Counted from the stretch's first letter, positions 25,849 through 35,179 are shown. The stretch: 64,000 nucleotides of DNA from Clostridium_AD sp050717545 (GCF_050717545.1 NZ_JBOITN010000037.1:1-64000); one strand, 5' to 3'. A program made the numbers and translations. Notes: generated from the letters alone by a model not told the origin.

Positions 25849-26568
25849 ATGGATAACTATGAAGAAAATGCACTAAATGAATTTCTTTTATGGAAGACGA
25901 AAATGAAAAAAGAACCTTCTTTGTCCAGTGACATGGCTAAAGGAATACAAGATAAAATGAACAACTTAATTCCGGCTAAAATTCAAAATATTATTAATGG
26001 TTCAATTGAAAATATGGCAAAACTAGTCCTAGCAGGCTCCGAGTACACATCAAGACAACCAGTATTTAATGCAACTCTTGAGGAGAGAGAACTTTTAGTA
26101 AAAAAATCTCTTGATTTCTATAGAAATGCTGCTACAGCCTCAGGGGCTGGAACAGGTGCTGGCGGAGTTATAGTTGGACTTGCAGATTTTCCAATCCTAC
26201 TCAGTTTAAAAGTTAAATTTTTATTTGAACTGGCTAGTATTTATGGTTATGATGTACGCGATTATAAAGAAAGATTATATATTCTATATGTTTTCCAGTT
26301 AGCCTTCTCAAGTGATAAACGAAGAACTCAGATATATGAACAAATATCGAACTGGGATGATTACATTAAAGATTTACCTATGGATGTAGACTCGTTTGAT
26401 TGGAAAACTTTTCAACAAGAGTATAGAGATTATATAGATCTTGCAAAAATGTTGCAACTTGTTCCTGGCATTGGCGCAGTTGTAGGAGCGTATGCTAACT
26501 ATAAATTAATGAACAAACTAAACACCACAGCAATAAATGCTTATAGACTAAGAATCTTTAAAAAGTAA
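25849..26568 (+). CDS. EcsC-family protein
   Basis: 239 aa. Glycine-rich TASGAGTGAGGVIVGLADFPILLSLKVKF and LVPGIGAVVGAYANY are hallmarks of the EcsC family, which takes its name from the third gene of the Bacillus ecs operon; biochemical role unknown, probably membrane-associated. SD AAAAGGAG. Monocistronic, convergent with rubrerythrin. Confidence 0.88.
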   Translation: MDNYEENALNEFLLWKTKMKKEPSLSSDMAKGIQDKMNNLIPAKIQNIINGSIENMAKLVLAGSEYTSRQPVFNATLEERELLVKKSLDFYRNAATASGAGTGAGGVIVGLADFPILLSLKVKFLFELASIYGYDVRDYKERLYILYVFQLAFSSDKRRTQIYEQISNWDDYIKDLPMDVDSFDWKTFQQEYRDYIDLAKMLQLVPGIGAVVGAYANYKLMNKLNTTAINAYRLRIFKK

Positions 26569-26570
26569 AA

Positions 26571-26607
26571 TAGAGCCCAAAATTAACTTAATTAATTTTG
26601 GGCTCTA
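26571..26607. terminator. Shared bidirectional terminator
   Basis: TAGAGCCCAAAATTAA / TTAATTTTGGGCTCTA, 16-bp perfect stem with runs of A and T outside. It serves both convergent genes. Confidence 0.88.
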
Positions 26608-26621
26608 TTTTATCTAAAATT

Positions 26622-27209
26622 CTAGTTATACTTTTCAGCTAACACTTCATAATATCCTTGAGGGTGTTTACACACTGGACATATCTTAGGAGCATCTGTT
26701 CCCTCATAGATATAACCACAGTTGCTACATATCCAGTTAACCGGCGAATCTCTATGATATATAGTATTATTCTCTAAACTAGTTAATAATAGTTTGAATC
26801 TTTCAGCATGGTGTTTTTCTATCTCTGCAACTTTTCTAAATGCTAGAGCAATCTCCGGAAACCCTTCCTTTTCTGCAACATTTCCAAATGAGGGATAAAC
26901 TTCTGTCCATTCCTCTGTTTCTCCATTTACTCCTGATAATAAATTCGCTTTGGTATCTCCTAGTCCTACAGGATATCCTGCATTAATTTCAACTGAATCA
27001 CCATTTAACTGCTCATTTAAAAATTTGAAAAACACTTTAGCATGTGCTAACTCATTTCCTGCCGTCTCTGTAAATATATTTGATATTTGTATGTATCCTT
27101 CTTTTTTTGCAACCGATGCATAATAAGTATATCTATTTCTAGCTTGCGCCTCACCTGCAAATCCTCTCATAAGATTTTGCGCAGTCTCTGTGCCCTTTAA
27201 CATTTTCAT
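26622..27209 (-). CDS. rbr: Rubrerythrin
   Basis: 195 aa. An N-terminal ferritin-like diiron domain (GFAGEAQARNRYTYYA, NELAHAKVFF, EIEKHHAERF) and a C-terminal rubredoxin domain with CSNCGY and CPVCKH. Cytosolic hydrogen-peroxide reductase of anaerobes, fed by rubredoxin or similar donors. SD AGGAGG. Confidence 0.97.
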   Translation of the reverse strand: MKMLKGTETAQNLMRGFAGEAQARNRYTYYASVAKKEGYIQISNIFTETAGNELAHAKVFFKFLNEQLNGDSVEINAGYPVGLGDTKANLLSGVNGETEEWTEVYPSFGNVAEKEGFPEIALAFRKVAEIEKHHAERFKLLLTSLENNTIYHRDSPVNWICSNCGYIYEGTDAPKICPVCKHPQGYYEVLAEKYN

Positions 27210-27277
27210 GAAATACCTCCTTGTTTTTCTCCTAGGAGAAAATAATTACATTTATTATTGTTCCCTAATTACTAAAA

Positions 27278-27321
27278 AAAACACATAACATTGAGCTACT
27301 CTGCTCTAAGTTATGTGTTTT
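27278..27321 (-). terminator. Terminator of the metNIQ operon
   Basis: AAAACACATAAC / GTTATGTGTTTT, 12-bp stem with T-rich tail on the minus strand. Confidence 0.85.
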
Positions 27322-27334
27322 AACGTTTTAAATT

Positions 27335-28135
27335 TTAAAATGCTGGAATTACAGCACCTTTATATTTATCTTCAATAAATTTTTTAACCTCTGGAGAAGT
27401 TAATGCTTTTGAAAGTGCTTTTATATAAGGTTTTTCTTTATCTTCTGTTCTAACTGCAAGTACATTTGCATAAGGTGAGTCTTTTGCTTCAACTGCTAAT
27501 GCATCTGTTAGCTTTAATTTTGCTTCTAGTGCAAAATTAGAATTTATAACTGCTGCATCCACATCCCCTAAAACTCTTGGAAGTTGAGGTGCCTCTAATT
27601 CAGTTATTTTAAAATTCTTTAGGTTTTCTGTAATATCATCCTTAGAAATAAGGTCACCATCTTTTAATTTTAATAATCCTGCATTTTCAAGTACTCTAAG
27701 GGCTCTTGCTCCATTTGTAGGATCATTTGGAATAGCTATTTTAGCTCCGTCTTTTAGCTCACTAAGGGTTTTGTATTTAGAAGAGTACAAACCCATAGGT
27801 TCAATATGAACTTTTACAGTATAAGTAAGATCTAGTCCTTTTTCTTTACTGAAGGTTTCTAAATATGGTACGTGTTGAAAAAAATTAGCATCTAATTCTC
27901 CTTCAGCGAGTGCTGTATTTGGCATTACAAAATCAGCAAATTCTACTATTTCAAGAGTATACCCCTCTTTTTTAAGCAATGGTTTCACAACATCTAATAT
28001 TTCTTCGTGAGGCACTGGTGATGCACCTACTTTAATAACCTTTTTGTCAGTTACAACTGTCTCTTTTTTTGCTCCGCATCCAACCAATGTCAAAATCACA
28101 ACTACTGATAATACTAAACTTAATATTTTTTTCAT
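27335..28135 (-). CDS. metQ: Methionine-binding lipoprotein MetQ (NlpA family)
   Basis: 266 aa. Lipobox LVGC at about residue 20, then KVGASPVPHEEILDVVKP, the family signature. NLKNFKITELEAPQLPR and INSNFALEA are also typical of MetQ. Third gene after metN and metI, under SAM riboswitch control, which confirms methionine as the likely ligand. Confidence 0.95.
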   Translation of the reverse strand: MKKILSLVLSVVVILTLVGCGAKKETVVTDKKVIKVGASPVPHEEILDVVKPLLKKEGYTLEIVEFADFVMPNTALAEGELDANFFQHVPYLETFSKEKGLDLTYTVKVHIEPMGLYSSKYKTLSELKDGAKIAIPNDPTNGARALRVLENAGLLKLKDGDLISKDDITENLKNFKITELEAPQLPRVLGDVDAAVINSNFALEAKLKLTDALAVEAKDSPYANVLAVRTEDKEKPYIKALSKALTSPEVKKFIEDKYKGAVIPAF

Positions 28136-28273
28136 TTTTAAATCCCCCTTTTATATTTTTGATAGTATTAAACTACTAGGCCTTTGTTATTCTTTTTTGT
28201 TTTTTTATAATGAAATTTTGTCTTCACGGTTAATCCTCACCCATCACCATCCTTAACAACTTTATATTAAAAT

Positions 28274-28942
28274 CTATTTAATCATTTTACGGTATAATAA
28301 ATTTCCTAAAACTTGAATAATTTGGACAACTATAATTAATATAATTACAGTGTATATCAGTATATCTTGCTCAAATCTATAATAACCATGTGTTATGGCA
28401 ACATTCCCAAGTCCACCTGCACCAACTGCTCCAGCCATAGCAGAATATCCTATAATGTTTATTATTAATAAGGTAACTCCAAGAACTATAGATGGCATTG
28501 CCTCTTTTACCATTACCTTAAATATAATCTGATAGTTTTTTGCACCAAAAGATTTAGCAGCTTCAATAATACCGTAATCCACCTCTAGGAGTGCAGATTC
28601 TATTATTCTAGCAGCAAAAGGAGCCGCTCCAATAGTTAACGGAACTATTGCTGCATTAGTTCCTATACTTGTTCCAACAATAAACTTAGTTAAAGGTAAT
28701 ATTGATATTAATAATATAATAAATGGAAAAGAACGAAGTACGTTTATTATAAGATCTAAACTTTTGTAAATCATAGTTTTTGGTCTTAGACCTCCAGGAG
28801 CCGTAATAATTAATCCTACCGCTGAAATAAACCCTAAAATCACTGCCAAAATGGTGGATACTGACACCATATATATTGTTTCTAAAAGTGCAGGTAGTAA
28901 AGTATTTAAAAATGTATCTAGTAAACTATTAATATATAGCAT
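28274..28942 (-). CDS. metI: Methionine ABC transporter permease MetI
   Basis: 222 aa from ATG at 28940-28942 (MLYINSL); GGAGGTGAG in the end of metN is its SD, so the two genes overlap by 14 bp and are translationally coupled. About five membrane helices and an EAA loop (AAKSFGAKNYQIIFKVMV). Confidence 0.94.
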   Translation of the reverse strand: MLYINSLLDTFLNTLLPALLETIYMVSVSTILAVILGFISAVGLIITAPGGLRPKTMIYKSLDLIINVLRSFPFIILLISILPLTKFIVGTSIGTNAAIVPLTIGAAPFAARIIESALLEVDYGIIEAAKSFGAKNYQIIFKVMVKEAMPSIVLGVTLLIINIIGYSAMAGAVGAGGLGNVAITHGYYRFEQDILIYTVIILIIVVQIIQVLGNLLYRKMIK

Positions 28943-29939
28943 TTTCACTCTCACCTCCATCTTCATTACTACACTCTAAATTGTCATCAATCTCCCAGGC
29001 TATTGCTCTATCATCTAAATATTTTGTTATTTTAGACTTATTATCTGCACTCGTATTTATTATAAGACTACCCATTACGTCATCCCTAAACTTTTCAAGC
29101 CTACCCCATACTATTGAAAAATTAATATCGAGTTCTCTTGCAATAGACGTTATAAGACAACTCTGGGTAATTTCCTTTGTAAAAATTATTTTAATGTTAA
29201 ATCCCGTACTAGGTAATAATTCATCCTCGCCAATAAGCTTTTTCATTTCTTTTGTTGGCCTAATAAATAACTCATCGGTAACTCCGTGGCTTTTAATCTC
29301 ACCTTTTTCTAAAAGAATAAACTTGTTACAAATCTCTTTAATAACTTCCATCTGATGTGTAACTACAATAATTGTTATATCAAATTTATTATTGATATCT
29401 CTTAAAAGCTGCAGTATAGATTTTGTAGTTTTAGGATCCAATGCAGATGTAGCTTCATCACAAAGTAATATTTTAGGATTAAGTGCTAATGCCCTTGCTA
29501 TTCCAACCCTTTGCTTTTGACCTCCGCTAAGTTGTTTTACATTGCTACTTACTTTATCCTTAAGACCTACGAGTTCTATTAAGCTATCTACTCTTTCTTT
29601 AATGAATTTTTTATCCTTCCCCCATACCTCAAGTGGGAAAGATATATTTTGAAAAACATTCTTACTATTAATGAGGTTAAAACTTTGAAATATAATACCT
29701 ACGTCTTTTCTAAACTCACGAAGTTCATCTAAATTTAACTCCTTAACGCTTTTTCCCATTATATTAATGCTGCCTGCGTCGTATGTTTCAAGGCCATTAA
29801 AACATCTAAGTAAGGTAGATTTGCCAGCTCCACTGTGACCAATAACACCATAAATATCACCTTTTTCTACCGTAAAGGAAACATCATTTAATACTTTAAC
29901 TTTCGAAAAACTTTTACTCACGCCACTAACTTTGATCAT
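28929..29939 (-). CDS. metN: Methionine ABC transporter ATPase MetN with NIL domain
   Basis: 336 aa. Walker A GHSGAGKST, signature LSGGQKQR, Walker B ILLCDEATSALDP. The C-terminal about 90 residues form the NIL/ACT-like domain that binds methionine and gives trans-inhibition. First gene of the operon, about 90 bp after the second riboswitch terminator. Confidence 0.95.
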   Translation of the reverse strand: MIKVSGVSKSFSKVKVLNDVSFTVEKGDIYGVIGHSGAGKSTLLRCFNGLETYDAGSINIMGKSVKELNLDELREFRKDVGIIFQSFNLINSKNVFQNISFPLEVWGKDKKFIKERVDSLIELVGLKDKVSSNVKQLSGGQKQRVGIARALALNPKILLCDEATSALDPKTTKSILQLLRDINNKFDITIIVVTHQMEVIKEICNKFILLEKGEIKSHGVTDELFIRPTKEMKKLIGEDELLPSTGFNIKIIFTKEITQSCLITSIARELDINFSIVWGRLEKFRDDVMGSLIINTSADNKSKITKYLDDRAIAWEIDDNLECSNEDGGESENAIY

Positions 29940-30010
29940 GATATCCCTTCTCTCTTTTAATTCTTATAATTAGTGCAGCCCCTTAATTTAAAAACAATTA
30001 ATTATAGGCT

Positions 30011-30063
30011 AAAAAAAATAGATCCCAAGAATAAACTTAAGCTCTACAGCCAAACTTATTCTT
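30011..30063 (-). terminator. Riboswitch-controlled terminator, metN-proximal
   Basis: AAGAATAA / TTATTCTT with further inner pairing, then TATTTTTTTT on the minus strand. Its 5' arm overlaps the 3' strand of the aptamer P1 stem, as expected for a SAM-off switch. Confidence 0.8.
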
Positions 30064-30163
30064 ATCTTACAACAAATTGCTGCAGGATTTAACACCATAT
30101 ATCATAAATGATACTGGTTGTCGGATTTCATCGGGCCATTCCCTCCACCTCTCTTGATAAGAG
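30061..30163 (-). ncRNA. SAM-I riboswitch (S-box), metN-proximal copy
   Basis: Minus strand: P1 CTTATC/GATAAG, then AGAGAGGTGGAGGGAATGGC, CCGATGAAATCCGACAACC and a long P3 arm, matching the S-box core order. Senses S-adenosylmethionine and terminates metNIQ transcription when it is abundant. Confidence 0.88.
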
Positions 30164-30183
30164 ATTATTAAATTTAATTTATA

Positions 30184-30229
30184 TAAAAAAACAAAAACCT
30201 CTTTCATCAAAATAAAATGACGAAAGAGG
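30184..30229 (-). terminator. Riboswitch-controlled terminator, distal
   Basis: CCTCTTTCGTC / GATGAAAGAGG (minus strand) followed by TTTTTGTTTTTTT. Confidence 0.85.
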
Positions 30230-30251
30230 TATAAAATTCAAAAGCACCTCT

Positions 30252-30368
30252 CTCATCTTCCGCTAAGCTCTAAGAACCTAACGCAGGAATTAGCACCTGT
30301 CCAGACAATTTATTGTCTGATGGTTGCCGAGGTATCATCGGGCCGGTCCCTCTACCTCTCTTGATGAG
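30252..30368 (-). ncRNA. SAM-I riboswitch (S-box), promoter-proximal copy
   Basis: Minus strand: P1 CTCATC/GATGAG, AGAGAGGTAGAGGGACCGGC, CCGATGATACCTCGGCAACC, then GGTGCTAATTCCTGC. A textbook S-box. It has its own terminator, so the operon passes two SAM checks in series. Confidence 0.93.
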
Positions 30369-30404
30369 AATTAATTGATTTATTAAATTAAATTTATAAT
30401 ATCA

Positions 30405-30677
30405 CTATATTAATATAATGTAAAGAATAAAATTAAATATTTTAAGCATACAACTCTGCTGCACAGATTTATTCATTCTATATAGAATCATGTGCAGGTA
30501 TATTAATACATATCCACTATAATAAACTCTATTTCGTCCATTTTCTTTCGCCTTATAAAGATCGATATCTACAGCTACCTTTAACTCTTTCAAATTAAGC
30601 GTCGACTCTGGGTACATTGCAACCCCAATAGATACTGTAATATTTATAAATTTATTTTCATACATTTTCACTTTCAT
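30405..30677 (-). pseudogene. GGDEF-domain fragment (diguanylate cyclase remnant)
   Basis: 90 aa. Residues about 10-53 (ITVSIGVAMYPES, then DLYKAKENGRNRVYYSG) match the C-terminal end of a GGDEF domain. The catalytic GGDEF loop and everything upstream are absent, and the last 37 residues do not fit the family, suggesting a frameshift. No SD. A decayed gene; its product would be inactive. Confidence 0.7.
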
Positions 30678-30846
30678 CTACATTATCTTACTAAATTTTT
30701 TTAATATTTCATACATTCTTAAACATTTATGTTACAATATATTATGGTAATCTAGTATGTAGAGTTATGCAATAATTTATTGATAATCAAACATATAATA
30801 TCAACTTTATAGTTATGTATAAAATCATTTACATATTAATGCTTAA

Positions 30847-30875
30847 TTGACAAAACTGTAAAACACTTATATTAT
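30847..30875 (+). promoter_or_regulatory. Promoter for the PBP gene with a long leader
   Basis: TTGACA, 17 nt, TATTAT. The leader to the PBP start would be about 245 nt. Confidence 0.5.
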
Positions 30876-31058
30876 AAACACATAAACTAACACTTTTTTT
30901 AATACTATTAAAGAGACCAATATAGGCACTTAAGTATATACTATTCACTCTATCTACCTAACAATAAAAAAAGAATGTGTCTTTCGCAAACAGAATTACA
31001 CCTACGTCGCAATATATAAATTAATAGATGTAACCAATTCCATTTTGTCTATATATAA

Positions 31059-31100
31059 GGCCTAATGGTACAGGCCAACCTTTGGTCAATTTCTTTTTTT
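31059..31100 (+). promoter_or_regulatory. Possible attenuator in the PBP leader
   Basis: GGCCT (31059-31063) can pair with AGGCC (31072-31076), or the same GGCC can form GGCCAA-CCT-TTGGTC (31073-31087), which is followed by TTTCTTTTTTT. The two structures exclude each other, as in a terminator/antiterminator. No known riboswitch class recognised. Confidence 0.35.
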
Positions 31101-31127
31101 ATAAAATAATGAAAGGAGGAGATATTA

Positions 31128-33566
31128 ATGGAAGACAATAAAACTAAAGATGTGAAAAAAACAATAAAATTTAAAAAGAAACTGTGGAAAAAAATAGTTA
31201 CAGGCTTATTGATATTTTCTGCAATAATGATTGTAACAGCTACGGTAACACTAGGATATATTTCTTTTAAATATGGAGATAGAATAAAAGCAACTATTAA
31301 AGATGGTAATACTATAGCTCAGACTATAAACAAAACTGCTTTCAACACCAGAAAGCCAACGCAATTTTATGATACTGACGGTAAATTATTAAAAGAATTT
31401 AAAACAACTACATACTATTATACAAAAGAAGAAGATTTAAATCCTTATGTAAGTAATGCTATTACTTCAATAGAAGATGAAAGATTTTACGAACATAACG
31501 GCATAGATTACAAAGGTATAGGGAGGTCTATTTGGGTATATATAAAATCCGGGGGATCTACTCTTCAAGGTGGCTCCACAATAACTCAACAACTTGCAAG
31601 AAATGTATTTCTTACATTTGACGTAACCTTATGGAGAAAATTAGAAGAAGCAGTTATAGCACAAAAATTAGAAGACCGATATTCAAAAGCAGAGATATTA
31701 GAGTTTTATGTAAATAATGTAAACTATGGAGGTGGATGTTACTCCTTTGAAAGTGCCGCGCAATACTACTTTCAAAAGACTAATACAGATTTAAGCTTAT
31801 CCCAAATAGCCACACTTGCAGCAATCCCTAACAACCCATCTTATTATAATCCCGTTACGAATTTAGACAACACAATTAACCGTAGGAACTTAGTCCTTGG
31901 TAAAATGCTAAGCCTAGGAAAAATTACGCAAGATGATTATGATATTGCAAAAGCTGAAGTTATCAAATTGAATATAAAACATAGTGCTGCCTCAGAAGCT
32001 ATGGATTATAGCGTGCAGTATGCTGTTTATAACGCAACCCTAAAATTAATGGAGCAAGATGGTTTCGTTACTCAATATAATTTTAAAGATGATACTACTA
32101 GGACAGCTTATTTTAATAAATATAATACTGAATATGCTACAAAAGAAAAACAGCTGCTTGCTGGAAGATATAGAATAGATACATCTATCGATAGTGCAAA
32201 GCAAGAAAAATTACAAGTTGTTGTAGATAATCGTTTAGAAAAATACACTGCTACAAATAGCCAAACAGGTTTATATTTAAAACAAAGTGCCAGTGTCACA
32301 ATTGACAATAGCACAGGTGAAGTAGTAGCGATAGTTGGAGGAAGAAGCCAAAATGGTAACACCTATAACAGAGCCTTCCTAGGAGCAAGGCAGCCAGGTT
32401 CTGCTATAAAACCATTAATAGCATATACCCCTGCATTTGAAAAAGGATACATTCCACGAAGCGAATATGTAGACGAAGCTATTGAGAAAGATAGTACCGG
32501 TAAATCCCCTCAAAATGATGACTTTAAATATCGCGGGGAAGTATCTTTAAGGTATGCTCTTGAAATATCTATAAATACAGTTGCTTATAGATTAGTAGAC
32601 GAAACAGGTGTTCAAAAGTCATTAGATTATATTAGAAATATGAAATTTAGGTATATAACTCCTGATGATAAAACACCTATTGTTGCCATAGGCGGTTTTA
32701 CAAGAGGTGCTACTCCAGTGGAAATGGCTTCAGGTTATTCTACTCTTTCAAGAAATGGTATGTTTATAAGCCCGACCAATATACGTAAAATAACCAATAC
32801 AGTAATAGACGAAGTGTTATTTGAAAATAAACATGGACAAACAAAAGTGTATGATAGCGGTGCCGCTTATCTTACGACAGATGCTTTAAAAGGCGTTTTA
32901 ACTAAAAGTCATTCAACAGGAAGGGGTTTATCCCTTAATGACTATCCGTACGCTGCAGGAAAAACAGGAACTACTGATCACTCAAAAGATTGTTGGTTTG
33001 TTGGATATACCCCTTATTATACAACATCCGTATGGATAGGTAATGATACACCCGTATCTCAGAATATGTCTGGTGCTAGTGGCCCAGGTCCTATATGGAA
33101 AGAATATATGGAGTACTTGCACCAAAACCTTGAGAAAAAAGATTTTACACGTCCAAATACTGTAGTTACTAAAAACGGCGTGTTAATGGATACTCTATAT
33201 GTTAAACTAAATGCAAATGGTAAACTCGCAAAAACACAAGCTCAGCTAAAAAAAGAAAAGAAAGATAAAATAGCAAGTGAGGCTGCCGCCAAAAAGGTTA
33301 TTGCTGATGCTGCAAAACAAAAGGCTGTTGATGCTGCTGAAAAGCAAAAGACTATCGATGATGCCGCAAAGCAAAAGGCTATCGATGATGCTGCAAAGCA
33401 AAAAGCTATTGATGATGCTGCAAAGCAAAAAGCTATTGATGATGCCGCAAAGCAAAAAGCTATTGATGATGCTGCAAAGCAAAAAGCTATTGATGATGCT
33501 GCAAAGCAAAAGGCTATTGATGATGCTGCAAAACAAAAGGCTATCGATGCTACTGCGGCTCAATAG
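31128..33566 (+). CDS. Class A penicillin-binding protein (PBP1) with tandem-repeat C-terminus
   Basis: 812 aa. One membrane anchor about 22-45. Glycosyltransferase 51 domain with EDERFYEHNG (Glu116) and GGSTITQQ (149-156). Transpeptidase domain with SAIK (Ser425), SIN (481-483) and KTGT (612-615). Makes and cross-links peptidoglycan outside the membrane. The last about 85 residues are nine-residue repeats (AAKQKAIDD, seven near-perfect units after two degenerate ones), predicted charged and helical. SD AAAGGAGGAG. Confidence 0.97.
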   Translation: MEDNKTKDVKKTIKFKKKLWKKIVTGLLIFSAIMIVTATVTLGYISFKYGDRIKATIKDGNTIAQTINKTAFNTRKPTQFYDTDGKLLKEFKTTTYYYTKEEDLNPYVSNAITSIEDERFYEHNGIDYKGIGRSIWVYIKSGGSTLQGGSTITQQLARNVFLTFDVTLWRKLEEAVIAQKLEDRYSKAEILEFYVNNVNYGGGCYSFESAAQYYFQKTNTDLSLSQIATLAAIPNNPSYYNPVTNLDNTINRRNLVLGKMLSLGKITQDDYDIAKAEVIKLNIKHSAASEAMDYSVQYAVYNATLKLMEQDGFVTQYNFKDDTTRTAYFNKYNTEYATKEKQLLAGRYRIDTSIDSAKQEKLQVVVDNRLEKYTATNSQTGLYLKQSASVTIDNSTGEVVAIVGGRSQNGNTYNRAFLGARQPGSAIKPLIAYTPAFEKGYIPRSEYVDEAIEKDSTGKSPQNDDFKYRGEVSLRYALEISINTVAYRLVDETGVQKSLDYIRNMKFRYITPDDKTPIVAIGGFTRGATPVEMASGYSTLSRNGMFISPTNIRKITNTVIDEVLFENKHGQTKVYDSGAAYLTTDALKGVLTKSHSTGRGLSLNDYPYAAGKTGTTDHSKDCWFVGYTPYYTTSVWIGNDTPVSQNMSGASGPGPIWKEYMEYLHQNLEKKDFTRPNTVVTKNGVLMDTLYVKLNANGKLAKTQAQLKKEKKDKIASEAAAKKVIADAAKQKAVDAAEKQKTIDDAAKQKAIDDAAKQKAIDDAAKQKAIDDAAKQKAIDDAAKQKAIDDAAKQKAIDDAAKQKAIDATAAQ
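33309..33560 (+). repeat. 27-bp coding tandem repeat in the PBP tail
   Basis: Nine units encoding A-A/E-K-Q-K-A-I/V-D-D/A. Seven are nearly identical and differ mostly at silent third positions, so unit number could vary between strains by slippage. The opposite-strand open frames here are by-products of the repeat. Confidence 0.9.
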
Positions 33567-33674
33567 GTAATTATTTATACAAGATTGAAATATAACATGT
33601 TAAGAAATTTTAAAAAAATATAAATATATATTACAGCAAAGATGGCATATGTTCCTTCTTCGTTTATATTAAGT

Positions 33675-33718
33675 AAAAGGTTCAAGTAATACATTTAGTA
33701 TACTACTTGAACCTTTTT
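33675..33718 (+). terminator. Terminator after the PBP gene
   Basis: AAAAGGTTCAAGTA / TACTTGAACCTTTT followed by T. Confidence 0.85.
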
Positions 33719-33815
33719 AATTATTTTGAATTATATTATAATTCTATCACCACAGAAAACACTGTGAATTCTTTTAAATTATAAATAATTTAAAGAGAAA
33801 TATGGAGGTGTAAAT

Positions 33816-34607
33816 ATGCTACATACAGGGCTAGTTTCTATTACATTTAGGAAATACACACCTAAAGAAATAATTAATTTGGTTTGTAACGCTAAATTGG
33901 AAAGCATAGAGTGGGGCGGAGATATTCATGTCCCTCATGGAGATAATAATATTGCAAAAGAGGTCTGTAAAAGAACCCTTGGCTCCGGACTCTTGACTTG
34001 CGCTTATGGATCTTATTATAGGGTTGGCTCTGAGGATTCAAATTTAGATAACTTTAAAAGAGTGCTTGAAACTGCGATTAATCTAAAAGCACCTACCATA
34101 AGGGTATGGGCTGGGGAAAAGCCTTCTCATGAAGTTACTAATGATTACTTTCAAAAAATTGTAGAACACTCAAGACTTATGGCAGAGCTTGCCCACGCTG
34201 CAAATATTTCAGTATCATTTGAATTTCATAAACATACTCTTACTGATACAAATAAATCATCATATAAATTACTAAATTCTATAAATCATAACAACATAAA
34301 AACCTTTTGGCAACCCAGTCAATCTATGAGTCCTATTGAGAGGATGGATGGACTAAAGCAGATTGAAAAGTGGCTTACAAACATACACGTCTTTAACTGG
34401 GATCTAGATGACAATGGCCATGAACTTAGAAAAACATTAGCTGAGGGATCTGATGAGTGGGGCAACTATATTAAGTATGTGTCTAAAAGAAAATGGGATT
34501 CATTTGCAATGTTGGAGTTTATAAAAGGAGACTGCGTGAAGCAATTTATGAACGATGCGGAGGTTTTAAAAGAATTAGTAAATAAAAATTATCCACATAT
34601 AGAATAA
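33816..34607 (+). CDS. TIM-barrel sugar phosphate isomerase/epimerase-like protein
   Basis: 263 aa. Xylose-isomerase-like (AP endonuclease 2 superfamily) fold: SITFRKYTPKEIINL at the start, then IEWGGDIHVPHGD, VSFEFHKHTLTD and IHVFNWDLDD supply Glu/His/Asp residues where the family binds a divalent metal. Substrate not predictable; neighbours give no pathway. SD TGGAGGTG. Monocistronic. Confidence 0.82.
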   Translation: MLHTGLVSITFRKYTPKEIINLVCNAKLESIEWGGDIHVPHGDNNIAKEVCKRTLGSGLLTCAYGSYYRVGSEDSNLDNFKRVLETAINLKAPTIRVWAGEKPSHEVTNDYFQKIVEHSRLMAELAHAANISVSFEFHKHTLTDTNKSSYKLLNSINHNNIKTFWQPSQSMSPIERMDGLKQIEKWLTNIHVFNWDLDDNGHELRKTLAEGSDEWGNYIKYVSKRKWDSFAMLEFIKGDCVKQFMNDAEVLKELVNKNYPHIE

Positions 34608-34782
34608 AATTAATCACTGAGATAACACTCTTTTAACATAAACTTAATATAAAAAAAATACCAAATGATAAGATAGTGTGGTAAAATTTGGTAAGGGTAT
34701 ATATTAATACGTATAAATTGAGAAAATCTTAATACTGAAGGTATAAATATTATTTTTGATACAGATATAGAAGAAGAGTGAG

Positions 34783-34986
34783 GTGGTTAAGATATTAATA
34801 TATTCTAAAAAAATTAATAAGATAACTCTCTCTAATATTAAAAATTCAGCCAAAATGGGGCCATCTAAAACGAGATGGAGAAAAAAATTCAAAGAAAATC
34901 GTGAACTAAAAAGATTGAATTATGAGAAATCAACAAGTATATATACAAGATCAGCACTACGATATCTATTATTTGATAAATTCTAA
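34783..34986 (+). CDS. Doubtful small basic protein (67 aa)
   Basis: A GTG-started frame rich in Lys/Arg (SKTRWRKKFKENRELKRLNY) in a 570-bp gap. I recognise no family and the SD is poor. It is kept only because the frame is compact and basic like a nucleic-acid-binding peptide. An opposite-strand frame at 34704-34892 is no better supported. Confidence 0.2.
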   Translation: MVKILIYSKKINKITLSNIKNSAKMGPSKTRWRKKFKENRELKRLNYEKSTSIYTRSALRYLLFDKF

Positions 34987-35152
34987 TTACTGTAAACGTT
35001 TTTTATAACATTATAATAAGTATTATCTGAAATGTCGTTAAAAAAGTAAAAAATATTAGTATCCTGGAACATTTTAAATGTATTATGAATATTATATTGT
35101 ATAACATTTCGATAATTAATATCATTAAATAGATATTATCCTCCTAGTGATA
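34987..35152. other. Spacer with half of the hairpin repeat
   Basis: TCTGAAATGTCGTTAAA at about 35026-35042 matches the right half of the second hairpin of the dispersed element. Nothing else seen. Confidence 0.4.
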
Positions 35153-35176
35153 AAGCCTAGCAATTACGCTAGGCTT
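35153..35176. terminator. Terminator after the cupin gene
   Basis: AAGCCTAGC-N6-GCTAGGCTT, perfect 9-bp stem. It can act in either direction. Confidence 0.8.
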
Positions 35177-35179
35177 TTC

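Noticed and set aside
33246..33563. Open frames on both strands in the PBP repeat tail
   Set aside because: They are side effects of the 27-bp repeat having no stop in several frames.
34704..34892. 62-aa minus-strand frame rich in Phe/Ile
   Set aside because: No SD or family; typical of AT-rich noncoding DNA. It overlaps the equally weak plus-strand frame.
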